A DNA stretch of 64,000 nucleotides, taken from NCBI GenBank assembly GCA_021208135.1, contig JAJOKB010000116.1:1-64000 (forward strand), read 5' to 3'. The notes beneath the pieces were generated by a model that saw nothing but the letters and a program-made list of their open reading frames with translations, was not told where the DNA came from and made no database searches. Shown here piece by piece: positions 24,040 to 33,684 of the stretch. The stretch comes from Verrucomicrobiota bacterium (GTDB lineage: Bacteria; Verrucomicrobiota; Verrucomicrobiia; Opitutales; Oceanipulchritudinaceae). The position numbers and the translations under genes were made by a program. The stretch's first letter is position 1; the number at the start of each line of letters is the position of its first letter.

Positions 24040-24203
24040 CTGAAAGGCAAATTGTTTGGAATTAGATGCAAAGTGACGAAAACTGGATAACACGACAGTG
24101 TGCGTCAAGTGTTTTTTTTGATTGAGCTATCATTTTCTTGCCGTGTGCCTGATTGAAAGAGACTTGGCTTGCGTTTGACGGCAAACAAGGACACAGATGT
24201 GAC

Positions 24204-26558
24204 ATGGTTTATCTGCCGAAGATTCTGGAGTTGTTGAAAAGTAAGGATTATGTACCGCTCCCGCCTGAGCGAATTGCTGAGGCGCTCGATGTGACCACGC
24301 AGCAGTTCACAGAATTTAAAAGCGAACTGCAGGAGCATTTGCGCACGGGCACTTTGGTGAAACTGAAAAAGAACAGGATCTGCCTGCCTCGCGATGCTGA
24401 TTTAGTGACAGGAATCATTCGGTTCCGGCAAAGCGGAGAAGCGATGCTTGTATTGGATACTGGCGAAGACAGTATTAAACCTGAGCCACTGAAAGTGCGT
24501 GCCGAGGATACGGGAGTGGCTATGCATGGAGACCGGGTTGTTTGTCGTATCAATCGCCATGATTACAGAGACAAGCGACGTGGCGGCAGAGGCCGACCCC
24601 AGACCACGGAGACGACTTGCCGGGTAATTCGCATTCTGGAGCGTGCCCGGGAGACGCTCTCAGGAACCCTTAAACGCAGCCACAACATTTATTACGTCAT
24701 CCCGGGAGATCCTCGCATTATTCAAGACATTCTGGTGCCGGATCCATCACTCGCGAAATTGAGTCCCGCGCCCAAGATTGACGATAAAGTGGTAGTGAAG
24801 CTTTTTCCCTGGGAACAAAGACATCTGAATCCGGAGGGTGAAATCATAGAAGTGCTTGGCGCATCGCATACTCCCATGGCGGAATACCGGGCTATACTGC
24901 ACTTGTATAATTTGGATCCGGATTTTCCCGATGAAGTGATGGAGGAGGTAAAGTCGATTCCCGCGAAAGTGCAGCGAAAGGCTTTGCAGAAGCGCATGGA
25001 TTTGAGACGCTTAACTACCCTCACTATTGATCCACAGGACGCGAAAGATTTTGATGATGCCCTCTCGCTGGAAGACTTGGGCGAAGGTAAACGAAGGGTT
25101 GGCGTCCACATTGCCGATGTCAGCGCTTATGTTTCCCCGGGTACTGCCATGGATACCGAGGCACAACGCCGCGGCAACTCAACGTATCTGGTTGGCAAGG
25201 TAATCCCGATGTTACCGCATGCCCTGTCCAATGGAATTTGCAGCCTTGTGGAAGGTGAGGACCGTCTCACCAAAACCGTGCTCCTTACCTTTGATGCAAA
25301 GGCGAAACTGTTGAATGTAGAATTTGCCAATTCAGTCATTCGCTCCAGTAAACGACTGTCTTACGAACAGGCCTACGCGTTACTGACGATAGATGCGGTG
25401 GAAGAGATTCGCAAAATACCTTCCCCACCCGCTCACCAGACCGGATTTGCGGGTAAAGAGCTGAAGTCGATCAGTAAGCCCAAGCTGGTCGAATTCCAGC
25501 GCGTGATTCGTGAACTATGGTCGATAGCAAAAGTTCTGAGGCGCGAACGCATGCGTAAAGGAAGCCTGGAATTAGATATGCCGGAAAGCAAAATCTTCGT
25601 CGATGCCGAAGGTTGGGCTGACAAGATCGTACGGATTGAATACGATGAAAGTCACCAGTTAATCGAAGAGTTCATGCTTGCTGCCAATGAATCGGTGGCA
25701 CGCCAGTTGAACCAAAACCATTTTCCTGCTATCCATCGGGTGCACGATGCCCCGGATCCCACAAAACTTGAGGATCTTGCCGACTACCTGCAAAGTTTCG
25801 ACATCAAGGTGGGGGATCTGACTCAGCGAAAAGAAATGGCCAAAGCGATCAAAGAGATCCGCAAGCACCCACAGGCACATTTGTTGCGGGTACAGTTATT
25901 GCGCAGCCTCAAACAAGCCTGCTATCGGGCCAGCCCGGACGGACACTTTGGCTTGAGCAAACAGCACTATCTGCACTTTACCTCTCCCATACGCAGGTAC
26001 GCTGATCTGGTCGTACACCGTATCTTTGACCGACATCTGGACGGCGAGCGCTCCGCGGCACAGCGGCGCAACCGGCTTGAATATTCGCATTCGACGCTAT
26101 CGGGCATTGCTCAACATTTGTCACGCACCGAACAAAACAGCACAGAGGCTGAACGCGAATCAGTAAAGTTGAAGTTGATGGAATTCTTTGAGCGGGTGTT
26201 GGAGAAAAACCCTCACCAATCCTTCCGGGCCGTCATTATGGATGTGCGCAATCACGGCATGTTTGTTGAACTCGTGGACTCAATGGCGTACGGACTCATT
26301 CACGTATCCACGATGGAAGAAGACCTGTTCAGCCTAAACCATGATGGCAACGCGCTGGTCGGCAGGCGCAGCAAAGAAATTTATACTGTTGGTCAGACGA
26401 TTGAAGTGAAAGTTCATCGGGTGGATCGGTTCAAGCGACAAATAGATTTCATGCTCGCGGGAACAGGCGTTTCAGCCGCATCCACTCGCAAGGCACGCCC
26501 AACGTCACAAGCAAAGAAACGCACTCGAAAAGGCCATGGCAGTAGGCGCAAGCGGTAG
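24204..26558 (+). CDS. rnr: Ribonuclease R (RNase II/RNB family exoribonuclease)
   Basis: 784 aa from the ATG at 24204, preceded by AAGG at about 14 bases; the track's TTG start adds 17 doubtful residues. An N-terminal winged-helix/cold-shock region leads to the RNB catalytic domain from about residue 265, with the magnesium-binding IDPQDAKDFDDALSLED near 273 and SPIRRYADLVVHR. An S1 domain follows at about 672-752 and a Lys/Arg-rich tail ends the protein, as in RNase R. It degrades structured RNA 3' to 5'. It is transcribed away from the tuf cluster and ends three bases from the convergent amidohydrolase gene. Confidence 0.94.
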   Translation: MVYLPKILELLKSKDYVPLPPERIAEALDVTTQQFTEFKSELQEHLRTGTLVKLKKNRICLPRDADLVTGIIRFRQSGEAMLVLDTGEDSIKPEPLKVRAEDTGVAMHGDRVVCRINRHDYRDKRRGGRGRPQTTETTCRVIRILERARETLSGTLKRSHNIYYVIPGDPRIIQDILVPDPSLAKLSPAPKIDDKVVVKLFPWEQRHLNPEGEIIEVLGASHTPMAEYRAILHLYNLDPDFPDEVMEEVKSIPAKVQRKALQKRMDLRRLTTLTIDPQDAKDFDDALSLEDLGEGKRRVGVHIADVSAYVSPGTAMDTEAQRRGNSTYLVGKVIPMLPHALSNGICSLVEGEDRLTKTVLLTFDAKAKLLNVEFANSVIRSSKRLSYEQAYALLTIDAVEEIRKIPSPPAHQTGFAGKELKSISKPKLVEFQRVIRELWSIAKVLRRERMRKGSLELDMPESKIFVDAEGWADKIVRIEYDESHQLIEEFMLAANESVARQLNQNHFPAIHRVHDAPDPTKLEDLADYLQSFDIKVGDLTQRKEMAKAIKEIRKHPQAHLLRVQLLRSLKQACYRASPDGHFGLSKQHYLHFTSPIRRYADLVVHRIFDRHLDGERSAAQRRNRLEYSHSTLSGIAQHLSRTEQNSTEAERESVKLKLMEFFERVLEKNPHQSFRAVIMDVRNHGMFVELVDSMAYGLIHVSTMEEDLFSLNHDGNALVGRRSKEIYTVGQTIEVKVHRVDRFKRQIDFMLAGTGVSAASTRKARPTSQAKKRTRKGHGSRRKR

Positions 26559-26561
26559 CAA

Positions 26562-27440
26562 TTAAAGACTGAGTAGTTTTTTGGCATTGAGTGACAATAT
26601 CCGCTGTGAGGCAGATGCTGGCAAATGTTCCAATGCCTCATCAATCAAACGACGCAGACAGATTGCGGGCTCAAAGCGCGGGTAAATCTTCAGTGGGAAA
26701 TCACTGCCAAACAAAATCCTGTCGGCGTCCACACAATCCAGTGCGACAGACCAAATTGCCGGTTTGAAAAGCAATGGACTGGCAGCGGTGTCATAATAGA
26801 CATTGGGCAGACTGGCACAAAGCTTGGGATTCAAATGATAAAAGGGCAGTCCCCCACCCCAGTGAGCCAAAACGAAGCGCAAACCCGGATGCCTGAGTGC
26901 CATGTCCACATAGGATTGCAGTGGCACCTCGATACGTCCGGGATAAAAGTGCCCAGCCGGTTCTGCAGTGTGCAACAGTACCGGCCAATCCCATTCCTCC
27001 AACTGAAACAATAACTCATCCCAGGCTGGAGCATCCAGTGAACATCCACTGACGGGTGGGAACAATTCACCTGCCCCCATTGCACCAATCTCCCGCGCAC
27101 GATACAGGACATCCACAGCCTGCGGATCCCCTGGAACGGTGGTGGCGAAAAATGATAACCGCTGTGGGTGTTTTGCAACCCAGCGGGCCATGCACCGGTT
27201 ATGTTCCTCACAAGTGGCGATTTGTTGCCAATACCAGCCTTGCAATACCGCATGTTCTATGCCGACCATATCCATGGCCAGCAAGAGTGCATCCACATCC
27301 GCCCAACCTTGAGGTCCCGATGTAACCAGCTTATGCCAATGGGGTTCCCCGTTGGCCGCTGCCCAAGCATCAGGATTGGCACTCGCTTCAGCGGGGAAAA
27401 TATGAACGTGAAAATCGATCAAACTGTTGGCGAGGTGCAC
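26562..27440 (-). CDS. Amidohydrolase-family (TIM-barrel) metal-dependent hydrolase
   Basis: 292 aa, starting at a GTG six bases after clpC. It has the amidohydrolase 2 pattern: metal-binding HxH in DFHVHIFP near residue 10, LLHTAEPAGH in the middle, LAHWGGGLPFY with a likely metal or catalytic His, and the catalytic Asp in LFGSDFPLKI near the end. Relatives include ACMSD-like decarboxylases and many hydrolases of unknown substrate, so no substrate can be named. The tight spacing suggests co-expression with mcsA-mcsB-clpC. Confidence 0.85.
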   Translation of the reverse strand: MHLANSLIDFHVHIFPAEASANPDAWAAANGEPHWHKLVTSGPQGWADVDALLLAMDMVGIEHAVLQGWYWQQIATCEEHNRCMARWVAKHPQRLSFFATTVPGDPQAVDVLYRAREIGAMGAGELFPPVSGCSLDAPAWDELLFQLEEWDWPVLLHTAEPAGHFYPGRIEVPLQSYVDMALRHPGLRFVLAHWGGGLPFYHLNPKLCASLPNVYYDTAASPLLFKPAIWSVALDCVDADRILFGSDFPLKIYPRFEPAICLRRLIDEALEHLPASASQRILSLNAKKLLSL

Positions 27441-27446
27441 AAACTA

Positions 27447-29960
27447 TCAAGCTTTGCCTGCGGCTGGAGCCTCCTGATTGAACAACAGACTTTTCTTATC
27501 ACCGGCAACTGTCACCTGAATAGGTTCTCCTTCTCTAATGTCACCGCGCAACAGTGCTTCGGCGAGGGGATCCTCCAGAAACTGCTCGACAGCCCGTCGC
27601 AGAGGACGCGCCCCAAACTTCTCATCAAAGCCGTTGTCGATGAGAAAATCTTCCGCATCCGGGGCAACTTCCAAAAGCAACCCACGGTCTTCAATCCGTT
27701 TGCTGAAAGAGCGAATCTCAATGGAAACAATTTTGCGCAGGCTTTCCCTGTCCAATTGTCTGAAGACAACAGTACTGCTGATCCGGTTTAAGAACTCAGG
27801 CTTAAACACACGCTTGGCTTCTTCGAGGATTTTACCCTTCACTTTGTCGAAGTTATCTTCGACATTATCGTCGCCAAACCCGAGACTCTGGTTGCGCTGC
27901 AATATGTGAGCACCCACATTCGAGGTCATAATAATGATGGTATTGCGGAAATCCACAGTACGCCCCAAACTGTCAGTCAACCTGCCTTCTTCCAAAACTT
28001 GCAGTAATATTTGCACAACATCCGGGTGGGCCTTTTCGATTTCATCAAAAAGCACCACGCAGTACGGTCTTCTGCGCACGGCTTCTGTCAATTGTCCACC
28101 CTCATCATAGCCGACATAACCGGGAGGGGACCCGATCAGTCTGCTGACCGAGAACTTTTCCATGTACTCGGACATATCGATCTGAACGATACTGTCGCGA
28201 TCTCCAAATATCATCTCCGCCAATGTCTTGGCCAAATGGGTTTTACCAACACCTGTCGGGCCCATAAAAAGAAAGGATCCAATCGGGCGGCGCGGATCCT
28301 TCAGATCAGCGCGACTGCGCCGCAATGCCTTGGCAATGGCAATAGTAGCCTCATTCTGACCAATAATGGCCTTTTGCAAATCACTTTCCAGCTCGAGCAA
28401 CTTTTGCGACTCCTTGCGTTCCATGCGTTTCAAAGGAATGCGCGTCCAGTCGCTGACGACCTGCAGCATATCCTCTTCACCCACGGCAATAACGGATTCC
28501 GCACGGTTGCGTTTCCAGTTGTCGAGCATTTCATCGCGCTTCTGCCTAAGCGTCTTTTCGCGATCGCGGTAGAAGGCAGCGTCCTCAAACTTTTGTGAAC
28601 TAATGGCCTCCTCCTTGGAAACACAAACAGCCTCAATTTCCTGATCCATCTTATCGATTTCAGGGGGTCTGTTGAGCGAATTGATTCTGGCGCGCGCTCC
28701 GGCCTCATCGAGGACATCAATTGCCTTGTCCGGCAAAAACCGGGAGGTGATATATCGCTCCGACAGACGCACGGCCGACTCAAGGGCCTCGGAAGAATAA
28801 CTCACCTTGTGGTGTTCCTCATATTTGTGGGCGATCCCCTTCAAAATTTCGATGGCATCCTCTGCAGAAGGCGCTTCTACCATAACACTTTGAAAACGAC
28901 GGTCCAAAGCGCTGTCCTTTTCAATGTATTTACGATACTCTGCCAAGGTGGTGGCACCGATGCACTGTAGCTCACCACGACTCAAGGCCGGTTTGAAAAT
29001 ATTGGAGGCATCCATCGCGCCCTCGGCAGCACCAGCACCCACTATGGTGTGCAACTCATCGATAAAAATGATGATGTTGCGTGCACGCTTGATTTCGTCC
29101 ATCACCGCTTTGATCCGTTCCTCGAACTGGCCACGGTATTTGGTTCCAGCCACCATCAACGCCAGGTCCAAAGTGATGAGGCGTTTGTCGGCGAGTATTT
29201 CAGGCACCAACCCGTTCGCTATTTCCAGCGCCAGTCCCTCTGCAATTGCAGTCTTGCCGACACCAGCTTCCCCGATGAGCACCGGATTGTTTTTGGTACG
29301 TCGGCATAGGATTTGTATAACCCGACGAATTTCAGCTTTGCGCCCGATGACTGGATCCAGCTCGCCATTGCGAGCCAACTCCGTCAAATCACGTCCGAAC
29401 GCTTTTAAAGCCGGTGTTTTAATTTCACGGCGCTCGTCTCCCGATGGAGCAGAACCTGCCGAGGCTCCGGCCGTGGGAGCACCGGACTGCTGCTGATCGC
29501 TGGGTTCACCGGTAAAATTCGGATCCAACTCACTCAAAATTTCTTCGCGGCACCGCTCGATATCCACATCCAGACTCTTCAATACACGGGCAGCCACACC
29601 TTCTCCCTCGCGCAATAACCCGAGCAGAATATGTTCAGTGCCGACATAACTGTGGTTAAGCGCCTTCGCCTCCTTGCCTGCCAAAGCCAGAACTTTTTTG
29701 ACTCTTGGGGTGTATGGTATGTTTCCGGTGGGTTTAGCCGACGGTCCAGTCCCTACTTGCTTTTCAACAGCATTGCGCACAGTTTCGAGATCCAGCCCCA
29801 TCTTTTGCAAGACGTTCACCGCAACCCCCTGACCCAGGTTGATCAGCCCCAATAGCAAATGCTCGGTGCCCACATAGTTGTGGTGAAAACGGTCTGCCTC
29901 TTTGCGGGCCAGTGCCAACACTTGCTGCGCGCGAGGGGTAAAATTGTTCATCGGTTCCAT
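27447..29960 (-). CDS. clpC: ATP-dependent Clp protease ATPase subunit ClpC
   Basis: 837 aa, intact. Two Clp-N repeats (about residues 5-145) precede a Gly/Ala/Ser-rich linker and AAA module 1 (Walker A GEAGVGKT near 230, Walker B IIFIDELHTI). A middle domain with a UVR-like segment (SSQKFEDAAFYRDREK) follows, then AAA module 2 (GPTGVGKTHLAKTL near 570) and the ClpP-binding loop SLGFGDDN. It unfolds substrates for ClpP; in Firmicutes, McsB marks them with phosphoarginine. It lies eight bases after mcsB. Confidence 0.96.
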   Translation of the reverse strand: MEPMNNFTPRAQQVLALARKEADRFHHNYVGTEHLLLGLINLGQGVAVNVLQKMGLDLETVRNAVEKQVGTGPSAKPTGNIPYTPRVKKVLALAGKEAKALNHSYVGTEHILLGLLREGEGVAARVLKSLDVDIERCREEILSELDPNFTGEPSDQQQSGAPTAGASAGSAPSGDERREIKTPALKAFGRDLTELARNGELDPVIGRKAEIRRVIQILCRRTKNNPVLIGEAGVGKTAIAEGLALEIANGLVPEILADKRLITLDLALMVAGTKYRGQFEERIKAVMDEIKRARNIIIFIDELHTIVGAGAAEGAMDASNIFKPALSRGELQCIGATTLAEYRKYIEKDSALDRRFQSVMVEAPSAEDAIEILKGIAHKYEEHHKVSYSSEALESAVRLSERYITSRFLPDKAIDVLDEAGARARINSLNRPPEIDKMDQEIEAVCVSKEEAISSQKFEDAAFYRDREKTLRQKRDEMLDNWKRNRAESVIAVGEEDMLQVVSDWTRIPLKRMERKESQKLLELESDLQKAIIGQNEATIAIAKALRRSRADLKDPRRPIGSFLFMGPTGVGKTHLAKTLAEMIFGDRDSIVQIDMSEYMEKFSVSRLIGSPPGYVGYDEGGQLTEAVRRRPYCVVLFDEIEKAHPDVVQILLQVLEEGRLTDSLGRTVDFRNTIIIMTSNVGAHILQRNQSLGFGDDNVEDNFDKVKGKILEEAKRVFKPEFLNRISSTVVFRQLDRESLRKIVSIEIRSFSKRIEDRGLLLEVAPDAEDFLIDNGFDEKFGARPLRRAVEQFLEDPLAEALLRGDIREGEPIQVTVAGDKKSLLFNQEAPAAGKA

Positions 29961-29968
29961 AATTGCTC

Positions 29969-31075
29969 CTATTGTGATGAATGCGTACTGTCGGGGGATT
30001 TGTCAAAGTCTGGTGCAGGAAATACCTTTATTGATTGACGCAATCGCGACGCCCGATGTTCATCGCGCTTGTCGGCAGTCACTTGCTCCTTAACCAAAAA
30101 CTGGACATGCCCCGGTTGACTCTCAATGAACAGGCGGTCAACTGCCGCCCGACATTCCACGGGAAGCAGCCCAAGATCCACCGCCAAGCGCATCAGACTC
30201 AAATGGTTCATGGCCTCTTCTGAGCTTAAAAGGTGCCCATTTTGCAAAATCCCAAATGCGCGCCCAATTTTGTCGTGCAATTTGGCAGGACTTTGCTCGA
30301 GGGCACGCAGCCGAGCATAGCGTTCCTGCTCAATGATCGACCTGATCACATCATCCAGACGATTCAGTATGTCGCCCTCGCTTTCTCCCAAAGTCTGTTG
30401 GTTTGAGATCTGAAAAATGCTGCCCGACGCTTCGGAGCCCTCACCGTACAGTCCGCGCACGGCCATGCCTAACTGCGACACCATGCGGATCACCTTTTCC
30501 ATGTCATCCTGAATAACCAGGCCGGGCAAATGCAGCATGGCAGAAGCCCGCATACCCGTTCCCAGATTGGTCGGACAAGCCGTCAGGTATCCCAAATCAG
30601 AAGAGAAAACGTAGTCGAGCACCTCTTCCAGCGCTGAGTCCAGCTGATCAATTACCTGCCAGACGGCGGTGAAGTCCAAACCACTGCGCACCACTTGAAT
30701 ACGCAAATGATCTTCTTCATTCACCATGATGGCGATGCTTTGGTCATTGCTGATGGCAACACCACCGCTGTCACTGCTCTCACACAACTCCCGGCTGATG
30801 AGATGTCTCTCCACCAATATCTGTTTCTCCAGCGCAGATAAATTTTCCATGCGCAAAAGCAAGGGTAACTTAACTCCCTTGAGCTGAGCCAATTTGTCCA
30901 GCACAGAACTCAAAACCTGGGCGCGGTGCGACGGTTTGGCCCAACCGGGAAAATCAAACCCCGCCAAATTCCTGGCCAATCGGATGCGTGTGCTCAAAGC
31001 TATCGCCTCCGGCGGAGTACCACCGTCGGTAAGCTCGGCTTTTGCCTCAATGATGGGCGCAATCAACAGTGACAT
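29969..31075 (-). CDS. mcsB: Protein-arginine kinase McsB
   Basis: 368 aa. It has the ATP:guanido phosphotransferase core: LSTRIRLARN (nucleotide-binding arginines), MVNEEDHLRIQ (guanidinium-handling Glu) and ACPTNLGTGMRASAML, with the reactive cysteine at residue 167, the same position as in B. subtilis McsB. RDEHRA at 337-342 matches the phosphoarginine-sensing RDxxRA motif described for McsB, which separates it from creatine/arginine kinases. It phosphorylates protein arginines. It is two bases from mcsA. Confidence 0.95.
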   Translation of the reverse strand: MSLLIAPIIEAKAELTDGGTPPEAIALSTRIRLARNLAGFDFPGWAKPSHRAQVLSSVLDKLAQLKGVKLPLLLRMENLSALEKQILVERHLISRELCESSDSGGVAISNDQSIAIMVNEEDHLRIQVVRSGLDFTAVWQVIDQLDSALEEVLDYVFSSDLGYLTACPTNLGTGMRASAMLHLPGLVIQDDMEKVIRMVSQLGMAVRGLYGEGSEASGSIFQISNQQTLGESEGDILNRLDDVIRSIIEQERYARLRALEQSPAKLHDKIGRAFGILQNGHLLSSEEAMNHLSLMRLAVDLGLLPVECRAAVDRLFIESQPGHVQFLVKEQVTADKRDEHRASRLRQSIKVFPAPDFDKSPDSTHSSQ

Positions 31076-31077
31076 GG

Positions 31078-31590
31078 TTACACAGGTTTTTCGGTGGTGG
31101 CGTCCAATTGGGCCCGGGTTTCAATGATTTTGTCGCGCAATTCCGCTGCACGCTCATAGTTTTCATCCTGGATGGCAGCAGCCAGACTTTGCTCAAGATC
31201 TTTAAGTCTGACGCGCCAATTGACGCGCGCAACCGATCGCTTAGGTACTTTACCGCAATGCATAATGTCGCGGTGCATGTTGACCAGCAAGGGATTTAAC
31301 AGATGCCTGAAAGTCTCATAACAGCCGGGACAGCCCAATCTACCAATCTTCTTGAAATCAGCGGGTGTAAAGCCGCACTGTTCACATTGCAAAGTATCTT
31401 TGCCGAGACTCAACTGAGCATCAGGTTTCACCAAAAGTTCGGCCAAGGAAAATCCTTCTGGATCGGTCACGATTTTCTTGTGTGGACAATCCTCGCATAA
31501 ATCGACCTTGAAAATGGTGTTATCCACAATCTGGGTGAGATGTATGGTTGCAGGCTTCTTGCAATGATTGCACTGAGGAGGTTTTGCCAT
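31078..31590 (-). CDS. mcsA: McsA-like activator of McsB (zinc-finger, UVR domain)
   Basis: 170 aa. Four CxxC pairs suggest two zinc sites: CNHC (7-10), CEDC (about 32-35), CEQC and CPGC. A C-terminal UVR motif (LEQSLAAAIQDENYERAAELRDKI) matches McsA. In Firmicutes McsA binds and activates McsB and links it to ClpC. The order mcsA-mcsB-clpC is the Firmicutes order, but no ctsR precedes it here. The upstream 131 bases show no CtsR heptad repeat and no convincing promoter that I could call. Confidence 0.9.
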   Translation of the reverse strand: MAKPPQCNHCKKPATIHLTQIVDNTIFKVDLCEDCPHKKIVTDPEGFSLAELLVKPDAQLSLGKDTLQCEQCGFTPADFKKIGRLGCPGCYETFRHLLNPLLVNMHRDIMHCGKVPKRSVARVNWRVRLKDLEQSLAAAIQDENYERAAELRDKIIETRAQLDATTEKPV

Positions 31591-31721
31591 AAGAAAATAA
31601 AGCTACCACGCTATTTGCAGGAATTCCAGCAGGAACCGCACCGAATTGCCCCAAGGCCCCCGAGCCTTGCCCCACTCCCGACAGACAGACCCAACCGGGA
31701 CCGGCAAACCCCGTCATGAGG

Positions 31722-32687
31722 TCACAAAACTATCCCCAGTAACCACCAGAACAATGGAATGCCAAAAACGATATTCAGCGGGAATGTAATCGCCAGGCTC
31801 ATGGTGAGAAAGCGGGCTGGATTGGCTTCGGGTAAGGCATCACGCAAAATAGCTGGAGCTACGATGTATGAGGCCGAAGCACACAACACCGTCAACAGCA
31901 ACGCATCTCCCCTGGAAAATCCGAACAGCACTGAGAGCCCGATGGCAATCCCCGCATGAAACATGGGTGCCACCAGCGCAAACACAACCAGTGGTAAGGG
32001 GAATTTTTCCATAGTCCTGACCTTTTGGCCGACCACAGTTCCCATGTACAAAAGGAAGAAGATCAGCATGCCCGTAAACATATCACCGCTGATAAAACTT
32101 GCCAAAGGTGTATCCTCCGAGTCCAACGCCGTCAGGACAAAACCTACTCCCATGCTTCCCACCAGCAACAGCAAGGTGCCATCCGTAAATGCACCTCGAA
32201 TGATTGCATGGGTAGAACGATTCTGTTGTCCACCGCCAACTGCCATTTGCGCCATGACAATAGCAAACAGGATCGCTGGCGTTTCCATTACCACCAGGGC
32301 AACAGTCATGTAACCACCGAAGGACACATTCATGGATGTGAGAAAACCAGCGGCGGTAATATATGTCAGTGTGCTGTTTGAACCATAAGTCGCACCGATC
32401 GCTGCGGCATCCACTGGACCCAATGACCTGCGAAATAACAGAAATGTATAGACTGGCACAAAAGCACTCATTGCCAGAATAATGGCGATGACCACATAAC
32501 CATCACCTGGCAGCGGACTGTGAAACAAGCTTACCCCACCCTTGAACCCAATAGACAGCATCAAGTAGAGGGTTAAAAACTTCACCACCGATTCCGGTAT
32601 ACACAGGTTCGAGCGCACCATCGCCGCGCCAAAACCAAGAATGAAAAACAGTATACCGGGATTGAATATTGTAATCAATGCATCCAT
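31722..32687 (-). CDS. sbtA: Sodium-dependent bicarbonate transporter, SbtA family
   Basis: 321 aa from the ATG at 32687. About ten hydrophobic segments. The family signatures are visible: ATYGSNSTLTYITAA and GGYMTVALVVMETPAI in the N half, and CASASYIVAPAILRDALPEANPARFLTMSLAITFPLN in parts in the C half. SbtA imports bicarbonate with sodium in cyanobacteria; heterotroph homologues are less studied, so the substrate is inferred. GGGAGGG sits very close to this ATG, so the TTG three codons later is a possible start. It is divergent from a LysR gene. Confidence 0.85.
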   Translation of the reverse strand: MDALITIFNPGILFFILGFGAAMVRSNLCIPESVVKFLTLYLMLSIGFKGGVSLFHSPLPGDGYVVIAIILAMSAFVPVYTFLLFRRSLGPVDAAAIGATYGSNSTLTYITAAGFLTSMNVSFGGYMTVALVVMETPAILFAIVMAQMAVGGGQQNRSTHAIIRGAFTDGTLLLLVGSMGVGFVLTALDSEDTPLASFISGDMFTGMLIFFLLYMGTVVGQKVRTMEKFPLPLVVFALVAPMFHAGIAIGLSVLFGFSRGDALLLTVLCASASYIVAPAILRDALPEANPARFLTMSLAITFPLNIVFGIPLFWWLLGIVL

Positions 32688-32736
32688 ACCCTCCCAGCCT
32701 AGCAAAAACTTTTGATTTAATCTAATATATGTATCT

Positions 32737-32752
32737 TATGATTTCGTTCATA
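32737..32752. promoter_or_regulatory. Inverted repeat between sbtA and LysR gene, candidate operator
   Basis: TATGA-TTTCGT-TCATA in an AT-rich 76-base divergent gap, 12 bases before the regulator's ATG. LysR-type regulators usually bind such dyads between themselves and the divergent target. The exact T-N11-A spacing is not met by this dyad, so it is a candidate only. Confidence 0.4.
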
Positions 32753-32763
32753 TTTATAGAACG

Positions 32764-33645
32764 ATGAGCCAACTCAACTACCATCACTTGCGCTATTTTC
32801 ACGCCGTTGCGGAATGCGGCAACCTAACACATGCTTCCAAGCTGCTGAACGTTTCCCAGTCGGCGGTCAGTGTTCAAATCAAGCGATTGGAACACTCGCT
32901 CGGGGTGGCACTATTCGAGCGCGAACACAAGTCCCTGAAGCTGACAGAGGAAGGTAAAATGGTGTTGGATTATGCCCGCACGATAGTACAGACAGGAGAG
33001 GAGTTGATGGCCACTCTGGGAAATACATCCGGCTCCTTCCGAAAAAAACTGCGCGTGGGTGCGGTAGCCACCTTGTCACGCAACTTTCAATTGCAATTCC
33101 TGCGCCCGATGATAGCCGACAACGAAGTCGAAGTGATTATACACTCAGGCAGTTTGGGCGAACTACTGGACAAACTACATGCCCATGAAATCGACCTGCT
33201 GCTGACCAATGCCACCATTCACACCGAAGGCGAAAGTCTGCTGCGTGCTCACCTGGTAGACAGACAGCCTGTAAGCCTGCTGTGCCATCCCGGTTACAAG
33301 GTGAAGAAGCACTTCAAAATACCTGATGACCTGCGCGGCGTACCGCTGATCTTACCCACTCAAGGCAATGATATCCGCACCAGTTTTGAACTGCTGGCCG
33401 AGCGTGCGGGGGTTCCATTAACAATCGCTGCCGAGGCAGACGATATGGCCATGTTGCGATTGCTGGCGCGCGAAATCAGCGGCATGGCAGTGCTCCCCCG
33501 CGTGGTCGTAGCAGACGAGCTGTCATCAGGCAGTTTAAAGGAGGTGTGCCACCTGCCGCATATCGAAGAGTGTTTTTATGCAGTCACGGTCAAACGACGT
33601 CATCCCAACCCGCTGCTGAGTGCTTTAGCATTGCCAAGCAAGTGA
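32764..33645 (+). CDS. LysR-family transcriptional regulator (NhaR-like)
   Basis: 293 aa. The N-terminal winged helix (about 1-65) reads LNYHHLRYFHAVAECGNLTHASKLLNVSQSAVSVQIKRLE in parts, close to NhaR, the sodium-responsive LysR regulator. A periplasmic-binding-type effector domain follows (KLRVGAVATLSRNFQLQFLRP; SGMAVLPRVVV). Its divergent position suggests that it controls the SbtA-type transporter, perhaps in response to sodium, pH or inorganic carbon. The effector cannot be read from the sequence. Confidence 0.9.
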   Translation: MSQLNYHHLRYFHAVAECGNLTHASKLLNVSQSAVSVQIKRLEHSLGVALFEREHKSLKLTEEGKMVLDYARTIVQTGEELMATLGNTSGSFRKKLRVGAVATLSRNFQLQFLRPMIADNEVEVIIHSGSLGELLDKLHAHEIDLLLTNATIHTEGESLLRAHLVDRQPVSLLCHPGYKVKKHFKIPDDLRGVPLILPTQGNDIRTSFELLAERAGVPLTIAAEADDMAMLRLLAREISGMAVLPRVVVADELSSGSLKEVCHLPHIEECFYAVTVKRRHPNPLLSALALPSK

Positions 33646-33684
33646 TGACTTGAGAGAAGAGCCTCACCCTAACCTTGTAGTACG

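Noticed and set aside
31591-31721. CtsR operator or CIRCE element upstream of mcsA
   Set aside because: I looked for direct AGGTCAAA-type heptads and for the TTAGCACTC-N9-GAGTGCTAA dyad and found neither; small GC-rich repeats there (CAAGGC/GCCTTG) lack a clear role.
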